Source: Alicyclobacillus hesperidum
GTDB taxonomy: Bacteria > Bacillota > Bacilli > Alicyclobacillales > Alicyclobacillaceae
Length of the DNA: 64,000 nt
Reading direction: 5' to 3'
NCBI RefSeq assembly: GCF_900107035.1
Contig: NZ_FNOJ01000004.1
Span: 124,001 to 188,000 of the forward strand
Part shown: piece after piece, positions 32,686 through 42,555 of the stretch
Numbering within the stretch: the first letter of the stretch is position 1
Layout of the letters: each line of letters opens with the position of its first letter
Made by a program: the position numbers and the translations under genes
The notes under the pieces: generated by a model
Database searches by the model: none
What the model was told of the DNA's origin: nothing
Seen by the model: only the letters and a program-made list of their open reading frames with translations

Positions 32686-33687
32686 TTATGGCCTAGGCGG
32701 CGCAGTCGATGCGCGAAACACAATTTCTGAGTTGAGCACAATTCGCGTGGACATTTTGCGCACGCCGTCGATTCGTTCGAGCAAAAGCTGTGCCCCGAGA
32801 GAACCAAAATTATACGTGGGCTGTACGGCAGCGGTCAAAATGGAGTCAACGGAGGCGAGATCGTCCGTATTGCCAAAGCTGACAATGCTTACGTCATCGG
32901 GCACACGGATACCCAAGTGATGTAAGGCGCGCACGATGTGTGCGTATTGAAACATGTTCGAGACGAACATCGCCGTCGGCGGTTTGGCTGCGCTAAATAG
33001 CGCCTCGACAAAGGACACATCCATGTCCCGCGTCATAGAAGCCTGAAAGATCATATCGTCGCGGATGGGAATGCCATGGCGAGTGAGTGCATCTTTGTAC
33101 CCGTCCAAGCGCTCGCGGCTCGCGGCGTTGTGTAAAGGCCCGACGACCGCGGCAATGCGTCGATGCCCGAGCTCGATAAGATGCTCGACGAGTTGCGTCG
33201 ATGTCGGCCGCATGTCTCCCTTGACCAGATCTGTGTCGATCCCCTCGACATCGCGATCGATCAAAACGAAGGGAATGTGATGTTGCTCGAGTAGGCGTAG
33301 ATTCGCCACCGATGGATCGCCAACGGGAACGATAAGAACACCTGCAATTCGATAATCCAGGCACATCTGCATATATTCGCGCTCTTTCTCCAAACTTTCG
33401 TCGGTGTTGGCTAAGAGCATGCGAAATCCGTGCTTTCGCGCGACATCCTCCATACCGCGCGCGATGAAGGTGAAGAAAGGATTCGTGATATCCGGTACGA
33501 CCAACACAAGTGTCGAAGTTTGTACAAGAGGACCCGCTGCCGATTTGGGTTCGTAGCCGACCTCCTGCATGGCTTGTAGGACGCGCTGACGTGTGGCGGC
33601 TTTCACGTAACCGGTGTTGTTGATGACGCGCGAGACGGTCATGATGGAAACGTCCGCCTTCCGTGCAACGTCCGCCATGGTAGGCAT
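32686..33687 (-). CDS. LacI-family repressor of the hexuronate operon
   Basis: A 333-residue LacI/GalR regulator. Its N-terminal helix-turn-helix (TMADVARKADVSIMTVSRVI) is followed by a periplasmic-binding-protein-like domain with VVPDITNPFF and DRDVEGIDTD. It is divergent from uxaA-iolB-uxaB-transporter, so it probably represses that operon and senses an uronate or pathway intermediate. The effector is not readable. ATG 33687 has GGAGGTGA upstream on the minus strand. Resembles KdgR/ExuR-type regulators by context only. Confidence 0.88.
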   Translation of the reverse strand: MPTMADVARKADVSIMTVSRVINNTGYVKAATRQRVLQAMQEVGYEPKSAAGPLVQTSTLVLVVPDITNPFFTFIARGMEDVARKHGFRMLLANTDESLEKEREYMQMCLDYRIAGVLIVPVGDPSVANLRLLEQHHIPFVLIDRDVEGIDTDLVKGDMRPTSTQLVEHLIELGHRRIAAVVGPLHNAASRERLDGYKDALTRHGIPIRDDMIFQASMTRDMDVSFVEALFSAAKPPTAMFVSNMFQYAHIVRALHHLGIRVPDDVSIVSFGNTDDLASVDSILTAAVQPTYNFGSLGAQLLLERIDGVRKMSTRIVLNSEIVFRASTAPPRP

Positions 33688-33747
33688 GTGATGTTCACCT
33701 CCTGAAGTAGTCAGAAGTTTTCGTTTGGATATGTTAATTATAACATG

Positions 33748-33777
33748 TTGACACTACATTTTCTAGCGCCGTATACT
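33748..33777 (+). promoter_or_regulatory. sigma-A promoter of the uxaA operon
   Basis: Perfect -35 TTGACA (33748-33753), 18-bp spacer, -10 TATACT (33772-33777). It leaves a leader of about 145 nt before uxaA, where an operator could act. Confidence 0.75.
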
Positions 33778-33819
33778 GCAAATGTGCAGAGGATTAATGC
33801 AGTTCCCGGATGGAAAATC

Positions 33820-33831
33820 CGAAAGCGTTGA
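33820..33831. promoter_or_regulatory. LacI/CcpA-type operator candidate
   Basis: CGAAAGCGTTGA has the AAAnCGnTT core shared by cre boxes and LacI-family operators. It lies about 45 bp downstream of the uxaA -10. It could bind the divergent LacI protein or CcpA. Confidence 0.4.
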
Positions 33832-33926
33832 TGTCATTCTATCATGTTAATCTATCAGTTATTTAACTTGAAAAGGCGCGATGGCTGATAGATTCGCATA
33901 GGGAGCTGAGGGGAGGCGAAGCGGCG

Positions 33927-35432
33927 ATGGTGAAGAAAGCGCTTCATCTTGCTCCTGATGACGATGTGGCTATCGCTGTCGAACCGCTTGCTGTCGGCGA
34001 TACGATAGCTTGGGAAAACCACGTGATCGAGGTGCAGGAGCCGATTGGACGCGGACATAAGGTTGCCGTCCGTGCGATTGCGCGGGGGGAACGCGTGTAC
34101 AAATACGGATTCCCGATTGGCGTTGCCACAAGAGACATCCCGCGTGGCACATGGGTACACGTACACAATGTGCGCACCGCATTATCGGGGAAGCTCGAAT
34201 ATGCGTATCAACCGGAGCTTGTCACAGGTGTGCAACAGGAACACCCTGTCATGCCAACGTCCTTTCGTGGTTATGTGCGCGAAAATGGGCAGGTAGGAAC
34301 GCGAAATGAAATTTGGATTATCAATACCGTCGGTTGCGTGAACAAGGTGGCCGAGCGGCTCGCCACGCTGGCGGACGCGCGCTGGCGCGGGCAGGGGATC
34401 GATGGCGTCTACCATTTTCCGCACCCGTATGGGTGTTCACAACTGGGCGATGATCTCGGTTATACGCAGTCGCTGCTTGCCGGCTTAGCCCGTCACCCGA
34501 ATGCGGCAGGCGTACTCATTGTCGGGCTTGGCTGTGAAAATAACAGGATCGAAAGTTTTCGCTCCGCACTTTCCGATGTGCCGCAAGAAAAATTGCGGTT
34601 TCTGGAGTTGCAGGCGACAGCGGACGAATTTGAAGTCGGCATGTCGCTCATTGCGGAACTCGTCCAATACGCCTCGCATTACAAGCGCGAGGAGACGTCG
34701 GTCGCAAAGCTCAAGATCGGATTGAAATGCGGCGGATCGGACGGCTTTTCAGGGATGACGGCCAATCCGCTGGTCGGGCGCGTGGCAGATTGGGTGACGC
34801 TACACGGCGGCACAGCTCTGTTGACGGAGGTGCCGGAGATGTTTGGCGCGGAGACCATCTTGATGCAACGCGCAGAAAATGAAGAGGTCTTCGAGCAGAT
34901 CGTCGACTTGATCAATCGTTGGAAGGATTATTACCAACGCCACGGGCAACCGATTTACGAGAATCCGTCGCCTGGCAACAAGGATGGCGGTATCACGACG
35001 TTGGAAGAAAAGTCGCTCGGCTGCGTCCAAAAAGGTGGGCGTACAGCCAAGGTGGTGGATGTCGTCGCTTACGGTCAAAGTGCGCAAAAGCCTGGCCTGA
35101 ATCTCGTCGAAGCACCGGGCAACGACATGGTATCGGTGAGTGCGTTGGCTGCGGCAGGTGCGCAATTGGTGCTGTTCACGACCGGACGAGGGACGCCAAT
35201 GGGAGGGCCCGTGCCCACGGTGAAAATCGCCACGAATAGCGATCTCGCCCGGCAAAAACCAGGATGGATCGATTTCGATGCAGGGCGTCTGACAGACGGA
35301 GTGCCATTCGACGACTTGGCCTTGCAACTGTATGAACACGTGATTCGCGTGGCGTCAGGAGAAGATCTGGCACGAAATGAGCGCAATGGATACCGCGAGA
35401 TCGCCATCTTCAAAGATGGTGTGACTCTGTAA
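33927..35432 (+). CDS. uxaA: altronate dehydratase (UxaA family)
   Basis: Dehydrates D-altronate to 2-keto-3-deoxygluconate in hexuronate breakdown. The 501-residue protein carries both parts of the family: the N-terminal SAF-like domain (ALHLAPDDDVAIAVEPLAVGD) and the large catalytic domain with GYVRENGQVGTRNE, GLGCENN, GLKCGGSDGFSG, TEVPEMFGAE and FTTGRGTPMG. GGGGAGG lies about 12 nt before the ATG, slightly far. First gene of the uronate operon controlled by the LacI regulator. A related hydro-lyase such as galactarate dehydratase is less likely given uxaB downstream. Confidence 0.9.
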   Translation: MVKKALHLAPDDDVAIAVEPLAVGDTIAWENHVIEVQEPIGRGHKVAVRAIARGERVYKYGFPIGVATRDIPRGTWVHVHNVRTALSGKLEYAYQPELVTGVQQEHPVMPTSFRGYVRENGQVGTRNEIWIINTVGCVNKVAERLATLADARWRGQGIDGVYHFPHPYGCSQLGDDLGYTQSLLAGLARHPNAAGVLIVGLGCENNRIESFRSALSDVPQEKLRFLELQATADEFEVGMSLIAELVQYASHYKREETSVAKLKIGLKCGGSDGFSGMTANPLVGRVADWVTLHGGTALLTEVPEMFGAETILMQRAENEEVFEQIVDLINRWKDYYQRHGQPIYENPSPGNKDGGITTLEEKSLGCVQKGGRTAKVVDVVAYGQSAQKPGLNLVEAPGNDMVSVSALAAAGAQLVLFTTGRGTPMGGPVPTVKIATNSDLARQKPGWIDFDAGRLTDGVPFDDLALQLYEHVIRVASGEDLARNERNGYREIAIFKDGVTL

Positions 35433-35470
35433 CGAAAACGGCCTATGGAAAGCGAAGGGAGTTTATACAA

Positions 35471-36283
35471 ATGTACTTGGTGAAGGGCAATCGCGATTTC
35501 GGGTATGTCGATTTGGTACCTGCGGCAAACGGTGCGGGGCTGAAATGGATTTCGCTTGGCTTATTGCGTCTGCAACCGGGTGCTTCGTATCGTGGAAAGC
35601 TCGATGGACACGAAGCAGTCCTCGTGTTATTGCGAGGAACGTGCAAGGTGCAGGTAGCAGGCCACGAATTTGGCCCATACGCGCGACAAAACGTCTTTGC
35701 CGAGCGGGCTACGGCTGTGTATGTGCCAGTTGACGGCGATTATATCGTGACCAACGCGGGGGAAGGCACTTTAGAAGTCGCGGTATGCCAAGCAGTCGCT
35801 GAAGAGTCGCACGAGCCGTTCGCCGTTCTTCCGGAGCATGTGGAGACCAAATCCGTCGGCGAAGCAAATTTCCGCCGGGATGTTCACGATATTGTCGTCA
35901 AGCAGGCGGAAGGGAAGGTACATCGGATTATTGTCGGAGAAACGTTCAATCCGCCGGGCAACTGGTCTAGCTACCCGCCACACAAGCACGATGAGTACAT
36001 TCCCGGCGTCGAGGCTTGCATGGAGGAAATCTATTACTATCAATGCGATCCGGAAAATGGGTTCGGTATGCAATCGATCTACACCAGCGACAAGGCTGTC
36101 GATGAGACATTTCGCGTTCAGCATGGAGACGCATTCCTGATCCCACGCGGATATCACCCGGTCTGTGCCGCGGGAGGTTACCAACTTTACTATCTGTGGC
36201 TGATGGCCGGTCCGATCGACCGGACGATGATTCCACACGACGATCCGAACCACGCGTGGGTGCGCGAGAGACATTGGTCGTGA
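35471..36283 (+). CDS. IolB/KduI-superfamily isomerase
   Basis: A 270-residue bicupin that reads clearly as the IolB family (5-deoxy-D-glucuronate isomerase of inositol catabolism). The signature FNPPGNWSSYPPHKHDEY supplies metal-binding histidines, with EEIYYYQ and GYHPVCAA following. No inositol genes are nearby; instead it sits between uxaA and uxaB. No uxaC-type uronate isomerase is present in the operon. It may therefore isomerise a hexuronate here, taking the UxaC step, or a 5-deoxy or unsaturated uronate as KduI does. The reaction is inferred from context. The ATG follows GCGAAGGGAG. Confidence 0.82.
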   Translation: MYLVKGNRDFGYVDLVPAANGAGLKWISLGLLRLQPGASYRGKLDGHEAVLVLLRGTCKVQVAGHEFGPYARQNVFAERATAVYVPVDGDYIVTNAGEGTLEVAVCQAVAEESHEPFAVLPEHVETKSVGEANFRRDVHDIVVKQAEGKVHRIIVGETFNPPGNWSSYPPHKHDEYIPGVEACMEEIYYYQCDPENGFGMQSIYTSDKAVDETFRVQHGDAFLIPRGYHPVCAAGGYQLYYLWLMAGPIDRTMIPHDDPNHAWVRERHWS

Positions 36284-36317
36284 CGATACCACGTACGCGG
36301 AGAAAGAGGATGGGCAT

Positions 36318-37823
36318 ATGCGACCTTTGACGCAGGAAATGTTATCGAGCCAACCCGATCTGGCGCCGGCCTGGAATGTCTCGCAATTCGCGCCTGAACG
36401 CATACTGCAAATTGGTGAAGGCGTGTTTCTGCGCGGATTCGCTGACTGGTTGATCGATCGTCTAAACGCAGCCGGTTCATCTGTCGGCCGGATCGTGATT
36501 GCGGCTCCCCGGCCTACCGGTGCCCGAAATATCGAACGCTTTCGCAAGCAGGACGGTTTGTACACCGTCCTCCTCCGCGGTATGGAGAATGGACGGACCG
36601 TCGACCGACAGGAAGTTGTGTCTTCCATCTCGCGAGCCATTGATCCGCATCTACAGTGGAATGACTTTCTTGCCTGCGCTCGTCAACGCGAGATCGATGT
36701 TGTGATTTCGAATACGACGGAACTTGGCATTCAATATGCGCCACAGCAGTACAGAGCGGGCCAGGTGCCGACGACGTATCCGGCCAAACTCGCTGCTTAT
36801 TTGTATGAACGCTATCAGGCGTTTGGGGGCGATCCGAAGGCGGGCATGACCATCTTGCCATGCGAGTTGATCGACGACAATGGTACGCTCTTGCGCGACA
36901 TCGTGATGCGCCATAGCCAGGAATGGGGATTGCCAGCAGCGTTCGTCGAATGGGTGAGGCTGCACAATGTGTTTTGCAACACCCTTGTCGACCGCATTGT
37001 CACACCGTTTACGCCGGAAGCCGACGGTGCTCCGGAGCTTCCCTACACAGATGAACTTGCGGTCGTCGCCGAACCGTTTCACATGTGGGCGATTGAAGGT
37101 GGAGATCATCTTCGTTCACGCTGGCCGTTTGCCGAGCTTGGTTTGTCGGTGTATTTCGTTCCTTGCATCGAGGACTATCGCCTGCAAAAAGTGCGTGTTC
37201 TCAACGGTGCGCATACGGCCATGGCTTGTTTGGGGCTGCTTGCTGAAAAGCAGACTGTCCTTGATGTGATGTCGGACCCGGTGTTGCACGCATTTGTCGA
37301 ACGCCTCATTGGGTCAGAAATTGTACCGACGGTTACCCCTCAGGTTGGCGATGCAGAGGTGCTTCGAAGATTTGCCAAAGACGTGATTGACCGTTTCAAC
37401 AATCCATTTCTGCGACACGCGTTGACGTCCATTGCGAACAATTCGCTTGCGAAGGCGCGCATCCGCCTTGTGCCCACCATCGTCGAATATGCGGATCGTC
37501 ATCGGGTGAGCCCACCGTTGGCAGCGGCGGCTATCGCGCTGTTGTGCTACGCCTGCCACCCGTCGTGCGCACAAGAGGCTATGGATGACCCATTGCGCAG
37601 TCGGTTACAGGAGATCTGGGTCAGCGAAACGGAAGCAGATTTGGCTGGGACAGTGACAGAGTTGTTAAAAGCCTCCGATGTCTGGGGATGCGATCTCGCC
37701 GTGTTGCCGGGAATGGCGGACATGGTCCAGGATGTGATGCGTCTTGTCCAGGAACGGGGCGTGGTGCAAGCGATTGCTTTTTGGCTCCAGAGCAAGCCAG
37801 TGTCTGAACCGATGAGGAGGTGA
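36318..37823 (+). CDS. uxaB: tagaturonate reductase (UxaB), mannitol dehydrogenase family
   Basis: NAD-dependent reduction of D-tagaturonate to D-altronate. The 501-residue protein belongs to the long-chain mannitol dehydrogenase family: an N-terminal Rossmann part with QIGEGVFLRGFADWLID, the middle NTTELGI segment, and the catalytic helix KVRVLNGAHTAMAC with the conserved Lys. C-terminal NNPFLRHALTSIANNSLAK completes it. UxaB is preferred to UxuB (fructuronate reductase) because uxaA is in the operon. The ATG follows AAAGAGGATGG. Third gene, 34 nt after iolB. Confidence 0.9.
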   Translation: MRPLTQEMLSSQPDLAPAWNVSQFAPERILQIGEGVFLRGFADWLIDRLNAAGSSVGRIVIAAPRPTGARNIERFRKQDGLYTVLLRGMENGRTVDRQEVVSSISRAIDPHLQWNDFLACARQREIDVVISNTTELGIQYAPQQYRAGQVPTTYPAKLAAYLYERYQAFGGDPKAGMTILPCELIDDNGTLLRDIVMRHSQEWGLPAAFVEWVRLHNVFCNTLVDRIVTPFTPEADGAPELPYTDELAVVAEPFHMWAIEGGDHLRSRWPFAELGLSVYFVPCIEDYRLQKVRVLNGAHTAMACLGLLAEKQTVLDVMSDPVLHAFVERLIGSEIVPTVTPQVGDAEVLRRFAKDVIDRFNNPFLRHALTSIANNSLAKARIRLVPTIVEYADRHRVSPPLAAAAIALLCYACHPSCAQEAMDDPLRSRLQEIWVSETEADLAGTVTELLKASDVWGCDLAVLPGMADMVQDVMRLVQERGVVQAIAFWLQSKPVSEPMRR

Positions 37824-37950
37824 TGCGGTCCGCACGTAAAGTGGTTTTGTGCTCTCCGCTTGACGGGCCGCAGTCGACACCACCAGGATGAACAACCGGC
37901 GGTCTCGGGATCGATGTTTCGAAGATTATGGAAAGGGGACTCGTACACGC

Positions 37951-39363
37951 ATGCAAACGAATGCGTCACCATCAGATGCAGGTACGGCGAAACTCGGGTT
38001 TGTCGTCGCCGTTGTCGTGATCGCCTCGCTGGGCGGGCTGTTATTTGGCTATGATACAGGCGTGATCGCAGGAGCAAATGAGTTTTTGAAGACAGAGTTT
38101 CACATGGGTGCAGGTATGACTGGCTTGGTGTCGAGCAGTATCGATCTCGGTGCGATGCTCGGCGTGCTCATTGCAGGCTATATGGGGGATAAAATCGGCA
38201 GGAAGAAAGCGCTTTCCGTTGCAGGTCTTATTTTCATCGTTTGCAGTATTCTCACGGCGCTTGCGACAAACGTCGCGGAATTGGTGATTGGTCGCTTCAT
38301 TGGTGGCGTTGGTATCGGACTTGCGTCACTGCTATCGCCTTTGTATATTGCGGAGATTGCACCGCCGAGAATTCGCGGGCGGCTTGTCGGCTCCAATCAG
38401 TTGGCCATTGTGTCTGGCATCTTCATTGTTTATTTCATCAATGCCGCCATCGTCAGTTCGCACACCGATGCGTGGAATCAGACGACAGGTTGGCGTTGGA
38501 TGTTCGGGATGGGAGCCATACCGGCAGTCTTGTTCTTCTTGCTCTTGTTCTTTGTTCCGGAAAGTCCGCGTTTTCTCATGGCCCGCGGCCGTGAGCAACA
38601 AGCAATAGCCATTCTGGAGCGCGTGAACGGGCGCGAGCAGGCCCGCGTGGATGCTAAGGCAATCCGCGACTCTATCGACATGGTGCCTGACTCTCTGTTT
38701 CGAGAATTGTCGCGTCCCGGCATTCGCAAGGCTTTGTTTGTCGGCGTTCTACTCGCCATTTTCCAACAGTTCACCGGTACCAACGCCGTTGGCTACTACG
38801 CCCCTATGATCTTTAAGGCGGCCGGTGCTGGTACGAACGCATCGTTCTACGACACCGTGTGGATTGGTGCCATCAAAGTTATTTTCGTTATCGTGCTGAT
38901 GCTTATTGTCGACCGCGTCGGCCGCAAGCGTTTGCTTGTCTGGAACGGTGGGTTTATGGCGCTGTTCCTTGTCATCCTTGGCATCGCGTTTTCGTTGCCT
39001 CACATGCTAACATGGTTGGTGTTAGGCTTAACGTTCCTTCATACTATTGCGTATGAGTTGTCATGGGGTGGCGGCGTTTGGATTGTTCTATCTGAAATTT
39101 ATCCGACTGCGATTCGTGGAAGAGCGATGTCCATTGCTTCCTTTGCTCTCTGGTTTGCAACCTATCTGGTGGCGCAGTTCTTCCCAATCCTCTTACAGGC
39201 AATCGGCGGCACATGGACATTTTGGATTTTTGCCGTGTTCTGCATCGCTATGGCGGTGTTCATGAAGAAAGTGGTGCCCGAGACGAGCAACAAGTCGATG
39301 GAGAAGATTCAGACAGACTGGATTCAGGCAGGCAGCTCGGATTCGACTTCCAATTCGATTTAG
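37951..39363 (+). CDS. MFS sugar porter, probable hexuronate or sugar uptake
   Basis: A 470-residue permease with 12 membrane segments of the sugar porter family. It shows GGLLFGYDTGVIAGA in TM1, DKIGRKKAL between TM2 and TM3, PESPRFLMARGR after TM6, QQFTGTNAVGYYAP in TM7 and DRVGRKRLL. Close relatives transport xylose, arabinose or inositol by proton symport. Its place as last gene of the uxaA-iolB-uxaB operon suggests uronate or a pectin-derived sugar. The start ATG 37951 gives MQTNASPSDAG; an in-frame ATG at 37888 lacks a good site. The spacing to AAAGGGGA is about 12 nt. Confidence 0.87.
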   Translation: MQTNASPSDAGTAKLGFVVAVVVIASLGGLLFGYDTGVIAGANEFLKTEFHMGAGMTGLVSSSIDLGAMLGVLIAGYMGDKIGRKKALSVAGLIFIVCSILTALATNVAELVIGRFIGGVGIGLASLLSPLYIAEIAPPRIRGRLVGSNQLAIVSGIFIVYFINAAIVSSHTDAWNQTTGWRWMFGMGAIPAVLFFLLLFFVPESPRFLMARGREQQAIAILERVNGREQARVDAKAIRDSIDMVPDSLFRELSRPGIRKALFVGVLLAIFQQFTGTNAVGYYAPMIFKAAGAGTNASFYDTVWIGAIKVIFVIVLMLIVDRVGRKRLLVWNGGFMALFLVILGIAFSLPHMLTWLVLGLTFLHTIAYELSWGGGVWIVLSEIYPTAIRGRAMSIASFALWFATYLVAQFFPILLQAIGGTWTFWIFAVFCIAMAVFMKKVVPETSNKSMEKIQTDWIQAGSSDSTSNSI

Positions 39364-39374
39364 GCGCTCTTCTA

Positions 39375-39420
39375 AAGAAAACTGGTGGGTGGCAACAGGA
39401 TGCCCCCACCAGTTTTCTTA
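39375..39420. terminator. bidirectional terminator between the transporter and lexA
   Basis: AAGAAAACTGGTGGG (39376-39390) pairs with CCCACCAGTTTTCTT (39405-39419) around a short loop. The A-run and T-run on the two sides make it work for both convergent genes. Confidence 0.9.
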
Positions 39421-39422
39421 GA

Positions 39423-40058
39423 CTAGCGGATATACCGAAATACACCGACAACTTTTCCGAGAATCGTCACACAGTCGTAATACAAGGGAGCCATGTGCTT
39501 GTTTTCCGGTTGCAGTCGAACTCGTCCACCCTCCCGGTAAAACCGCTTGACGGTCGCCTCGTCTTCCTCCGTCATGGCGACGACAATATCGCCGTTCACC
39601 GCGCTAGCCTGGCGTCTAACGATGACCAGATCTCCGTCTTGAATGCCGGCTTCAATCATCGATTCACCGACGATTTGCAGTACGAAAACCTCATCGTCTT
39701 TTACCATGTCTCGCGGCAACGGAAGGTATCCTTGCACATCCTCGACGGCTGTGATAGGCAAGCCAGCCGTGACGTGTCCGACGATAGGGGCAAATACGGG
39801 AGCTTCATCGGTGACATTCTGGGTTGTATCTGGCGAGGACTCGTCGTGTGAAATCAATTCGAGCGCTCGAGGCTTCGTCGGGTCTCGCCGCAAATATCCC
39901 TTTTGTTGCAGGCGCTCCAAGTGGCCATGCACAGTGGAACTGGAAGCAAGCCCGACAGCCTCGCCAATCTCGCGAACCGACGGAGGATATCCCTTTTCCC
40001 TTACATTTTTGCGGATAAATTCAAGAATCGCTCGTTGTCGCGAGGTCAGTTGGCTCAC
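39423..40058 (-). CDS. lexA: SOS repressor LexA
   Basis: Represses DNA-damage genes and cleaves itself when RecA is activated. The 211-residue protein shows a winged helix ([20 protein letters not shown], 24-43), the cleavage site A98-G99 in VTAGLP, nucleophile S133 in GESMIEAG and general base K171 in ATVKRF. GTG 40058 is chosen because GGGGAG sits 8 nt upstream and MSQLTSRQ matches the family. An in-frame GTG 9 nt earlier is too close to that site. An SOS box lies about 60 bp upstream, so the gene is autoregulated. Confidence 0.96.
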   Translation of the reverse strand: MSQLTSRQRAILEFIRKNVREKGYPPSVREIGEAVGLASSSTVHGHLERLQQKGYLRRDPTKPRALELISHDESSPDTTQNVTDEAPVFAPIVGHVTAGLPITAVEDVQGYLPLPRDMVKDDEVFVLQIVGESMIEAGIQDGDLVIVRRQASAVNGDIVVAMTEEDEATVKRFYREGGRVRLQPENKHMAPLYYDCVTILGKVVGVFRYIR

Positions 40059-40116
40059 CGTCCACACTCCCCATGCCTAGATTTGCCTTTATCGTATCAC
40101 AGGATGGGGAATGTGG

Positions 40117-40130
40117 CAAACGTTTGTTCG
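40117..40130 (-). promoter_or_regulatory. LexA (SOS) box upstream of lexA
   Basis: On the minus strand this reads CGAACAAACGTTTG, matching the Gram-positive consensus CGAACRNRYGTTYC at 13 of 14 positions. It lies 58 bp before the lexA start. Confidence 0.85.
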
Positions 40131-40141
40131 CACCGAGGGCA

Positions 40142-40933
40142 TTAGACGAGGCCAAGGTCGGCTAAAGCATCGGCGACGCCTCCTGAAATTGCGCTCGAAG
40201 TCACACATTTGGCGACCTCTTTCACATCGTCAGTGGCATTGCCCATCGCGTACGAGTAACCCAAGGTGCGGAACATGCCGATGTCGTTGCCGCCGTCGCC
40301 GATGTGCACCGCTTCTTCTGGGGAAATGCCAAGATATTCGAGGAGGCGAAGGGCGCCAATCGACTTATCGGATTTTCGCCGCTGGAAATCGACGGCTTGC
40401 TCGTGCCAGCGGTAGATATAGCAAGCGGGGAACTCCTGCTCAAAGATGGCGTCCCACTCGTGCGTCATAAATGCATTAATTTGAAAGACGCCGATGTCTT
40501 GTACCCGATCCGCCAACGTCGGTTCGTAGGAGATGGGCGGGAAGTCGTATGAAGCCAGCACAGGCAGGTATTCATCGGGTAGTGGTTCGAGGGAAAGTGC
40601 GTGATCATGCGTGTGCACGATGGTGAAGATGTTGCGCTCGCGGGCCTTTTTAAGGATCCCTGTGACGACATCTACGTCAAACGGCATCGCGAACAACTCG
40701 CGATTACCCGCTTTCACAAGGCCGCCATTAAAGTAAATCCCATAGGGAATATGCAATGCCTCTTGAATGTGTTGTGCGTGGATGACGCTGCGCCCCGTGC
40801 AAACGGCGACAGGGATATTGCTCTTGAGCAATTCGGCGACGGCAGCGGCGCTCCGTGGCACGATCTCGCCGTTGACGTACAATGTCCCGTCGATATCGAG
40901 AAATACCATTTTCACGTGTTGTCCGGTCTTCAC
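40142..40933 (-). CDS. Cof-type HAD-family phosphatase
   Basis: A 263-residue haloacid-dehalogenase hydrolase of the Cof/YidA type, which usually dephosphorylates sugar phosphates or flavin phosphates. Motif I is FLDIDGTLY (nucleophile Asp). Motif II is VAVCTGRS, motif III K in [12 protein letters not shown], and motif [16 protein letters not shown]2B cap lies between motifs II and III. GTG 40933 is chosen because GGGAGGCG lies 8 nt upstream; longer in-frame starts lack a site. Its stop is 11 nt from the lexA box region. Substrate unknown. Confidence 0.87.
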   Translation of the reverse strand: MKTGQHVKMVFLDIDGTLYVNGEIVPRSAAAVAELLKSNIPVAVCTGRSVIHAQHIQEALHIPYGIYFNGGLVKAGNRELFAMPFDVDVVTGILKKARERNIFTIVHTHDHALSLEPLPDEYLPVLASYDFPPISYEPTLADRVQDIGVFQINAFMTHEWDAIFEQEFPACYIYRWHEQAVDFQRRKSDKSIGALRLLEYLGISPEEAVHIGDGGNDIGMFRTLGYSYAMGNATDDVKEVAKCVTSSAISGGVADALADLGLV

Positions 40934-41040
40934 CTTGGACGCCTCCCATCTGTCAGCCGCGTCACCAAAATCGATCAGTCGGACTCTCATTATACACAAT
41001 CTTGGCACTCGATAGGCACGTCCACCAAAAAAGGGGCCAA

Positions 41041-41069
41041 TTGATTCCGATCCGCCCCTCCGCTATGAT
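41041..41069 (+). promoter_or_regulatory. sigma-A promoter of glyS
   Basis: TTGATT (41041-41046), 17-bp spacer, TATGAT (41064-41069), about 32 nt before the ATG. The short leader leaves no room for a T-box. Confidence 0.7.
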
Positions 41070-41100
41070 AGCCATATTGAAGACATGCAGGAGGAAACGT

Positions 41101-42492
41101 ATGCGAGCGACAATGGACGCCCTTGTATCACTGGCAAAACGGCGAGGTTTTATCTTTCCAGGCTCCGAAATTTATGGCGGTCTCGCGAACACGTGGGATT
41201 ATGGTCCACTCGGTGCCCAAATGAAGCACAATATCAAGCGCGCCTGGTGGCGCCACTTTATTGAACAAAACCCGTATAACGTGGGCCTCGATTCGGCTAT
41301 TCTCATGAACCGACAGGTTTGGGTCGCATCGGGTCACGTCGAGAACTTCCATGATCCGATGATCGACTGTCGGCAGTGTAAGTCGCGCTTTCGTGCGGAC
41401 AAGCTGATTGAAGAGGCTGCTGCCGCGCGCGGCGAGGAAGTGGTTGTCGACGGGCTGCCGTTTGCAGAGATGGAGAAGCTTGTGGATCAATATCAAATCG
41501 TGTGCCCGGATTGCGGCGCGCAGGATTTTACCGGCATTCGCCAGTTCAATATGATGTTCAAGACATACCAGGGCGTGACGGAAGACGCATCCAATGAGGT
41601 GTATTTGCGCCCCGAGACGGCACAAGGTATCTTCGTCAATTTTAAAAACGTACAGCGCACCATGCGCCGAAAACTGCCGTTCGGAATCGGGCAATTCGGC
41701 AAAAGCTTTCGCAATGAAATTACGCCCGGCAATTTCACCTTCCGCACGCGCGAATTCGAGCAGATGGAGCTAGAGTTTTTCTGCGCCCCCGACGAAGACA
41801 TGAAGTGGTTCGCGTACTGGCGTCAATACTGCTACGACTGGCTTGTGTCGTTGGGCCTACGCACGGAGAATCTGCGTTTTCGCGACCACGAAAAAGAACA
41901 GCTGTCGCACTACAGCAAGGCGACGACAGACATCGAATACCAGTTTCCGTTCGGTTGGGGCGAGTTGCTGGGCGTGGCGGATCGGACAGATTACGACCTG
42001 AGGGCACATGCAACGAGTTCTGGCGAGAACATGACCGTTCAGGAAGAAGGGCAGGAGCCATTTATTCCGTACTGTATCGAACCGGCCATCGGCGCTGATC
42101 GCCTGTTCCTTGCGATTTTCGCCGACGCGTATGACGAGGAAGAGGTCGGCGAAAACGATACACGCGTCGTCTTGCGCTTGCATCCGAAGCTTGCTCCGTA
42201 TCAGGCGGCCGTTTTTCCGCTGTCGAAAAAGCTCGGGGAACGAGCTGAAGCCCTGTATCGCGACCTAGCCAAACTTTACAGCGTCGACTATGACGAAGCC
42301 GGATCCATTGGCAAGCGATATCGGCGTCACGATGAAATCGGTACGCCATTCTGTATCACATACGATTTCGAATCCGAAACCGATCACGCAGTGACAATAC
42401 GCCACCGCGATTCGATGGAACAAGAGCGCGTGCCCATAGCGAACGTAGAAGTGTGGTTGGCAGATCACATCGGCAAATCTGCTCCATGGTGA
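41101..42492 (+). CDS. glyS: glycyl-tRNA synthetase, single-chain (alpha2) type
   Basis: Charges tRNA-Gly. The 463-residue protein is the eukaryote/archaea-like class II synthetase, not the bacterial GlyQ/GlyS tetramer. It has [20 protein letters not shown] and [14 protein letters not shown] at the N-terminus, a CxxC...CxxC insertion (CRQCKSRF and CPDCGAQDF), motif 2 [10 protein letters not shown] and motif 3 IGADRLFLA. An anticodon-binding domain follows from about residue 355. ATG 41101 follows AGGAGG with its own promoter. Divergent from the HAD gene. Confidence 0.96.
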   Translation: MRATMDALVSLAKRRGFIFPGSEIYGGLANTWDYGPLGAQMKHNIKRAWWRHFIEQNPYNVGLDSAILMNRQVWVASGHVENFHDPMIDCRQCKSRFRADKLIEEAAAARGEEVVVDGLPFAEMEKLVDQYQIVCPDCGAQDFTGIRQFNMMFKTYQGVTEDASNEVYLRPETAQGIFVNFKNVQRTMRRKLPFGIGQFGKSFRNEITPGNFTFRTREFEQMELEFFCAPDEDMKWFAYWRQYCYDWLVSLGLRTENLRFRDHEKEQLSHYSKATTDIEYQFPFGWGELLGVADRTDYDLRAHATSSGENMTVQEEGQEPFIPYCIEPAIGADRLFLAIFADAYDEEEVGENDTRVVLRLHPKLAPYQAAVFPLSKKLGERAEALYRDLAKLYSVDYDEAGSIGKRYRRHDEIGTPFCITYDFESETDHAVTIRHRDSMEQERVPIANVEVWLADHIGKSAPW

Positions 42493-42555
42493 TGCATTTC
42501 TCACATGTATGGCTGCCACTGGATTGGGGGACTCTGCAAACGGGGGTGGCGACTG

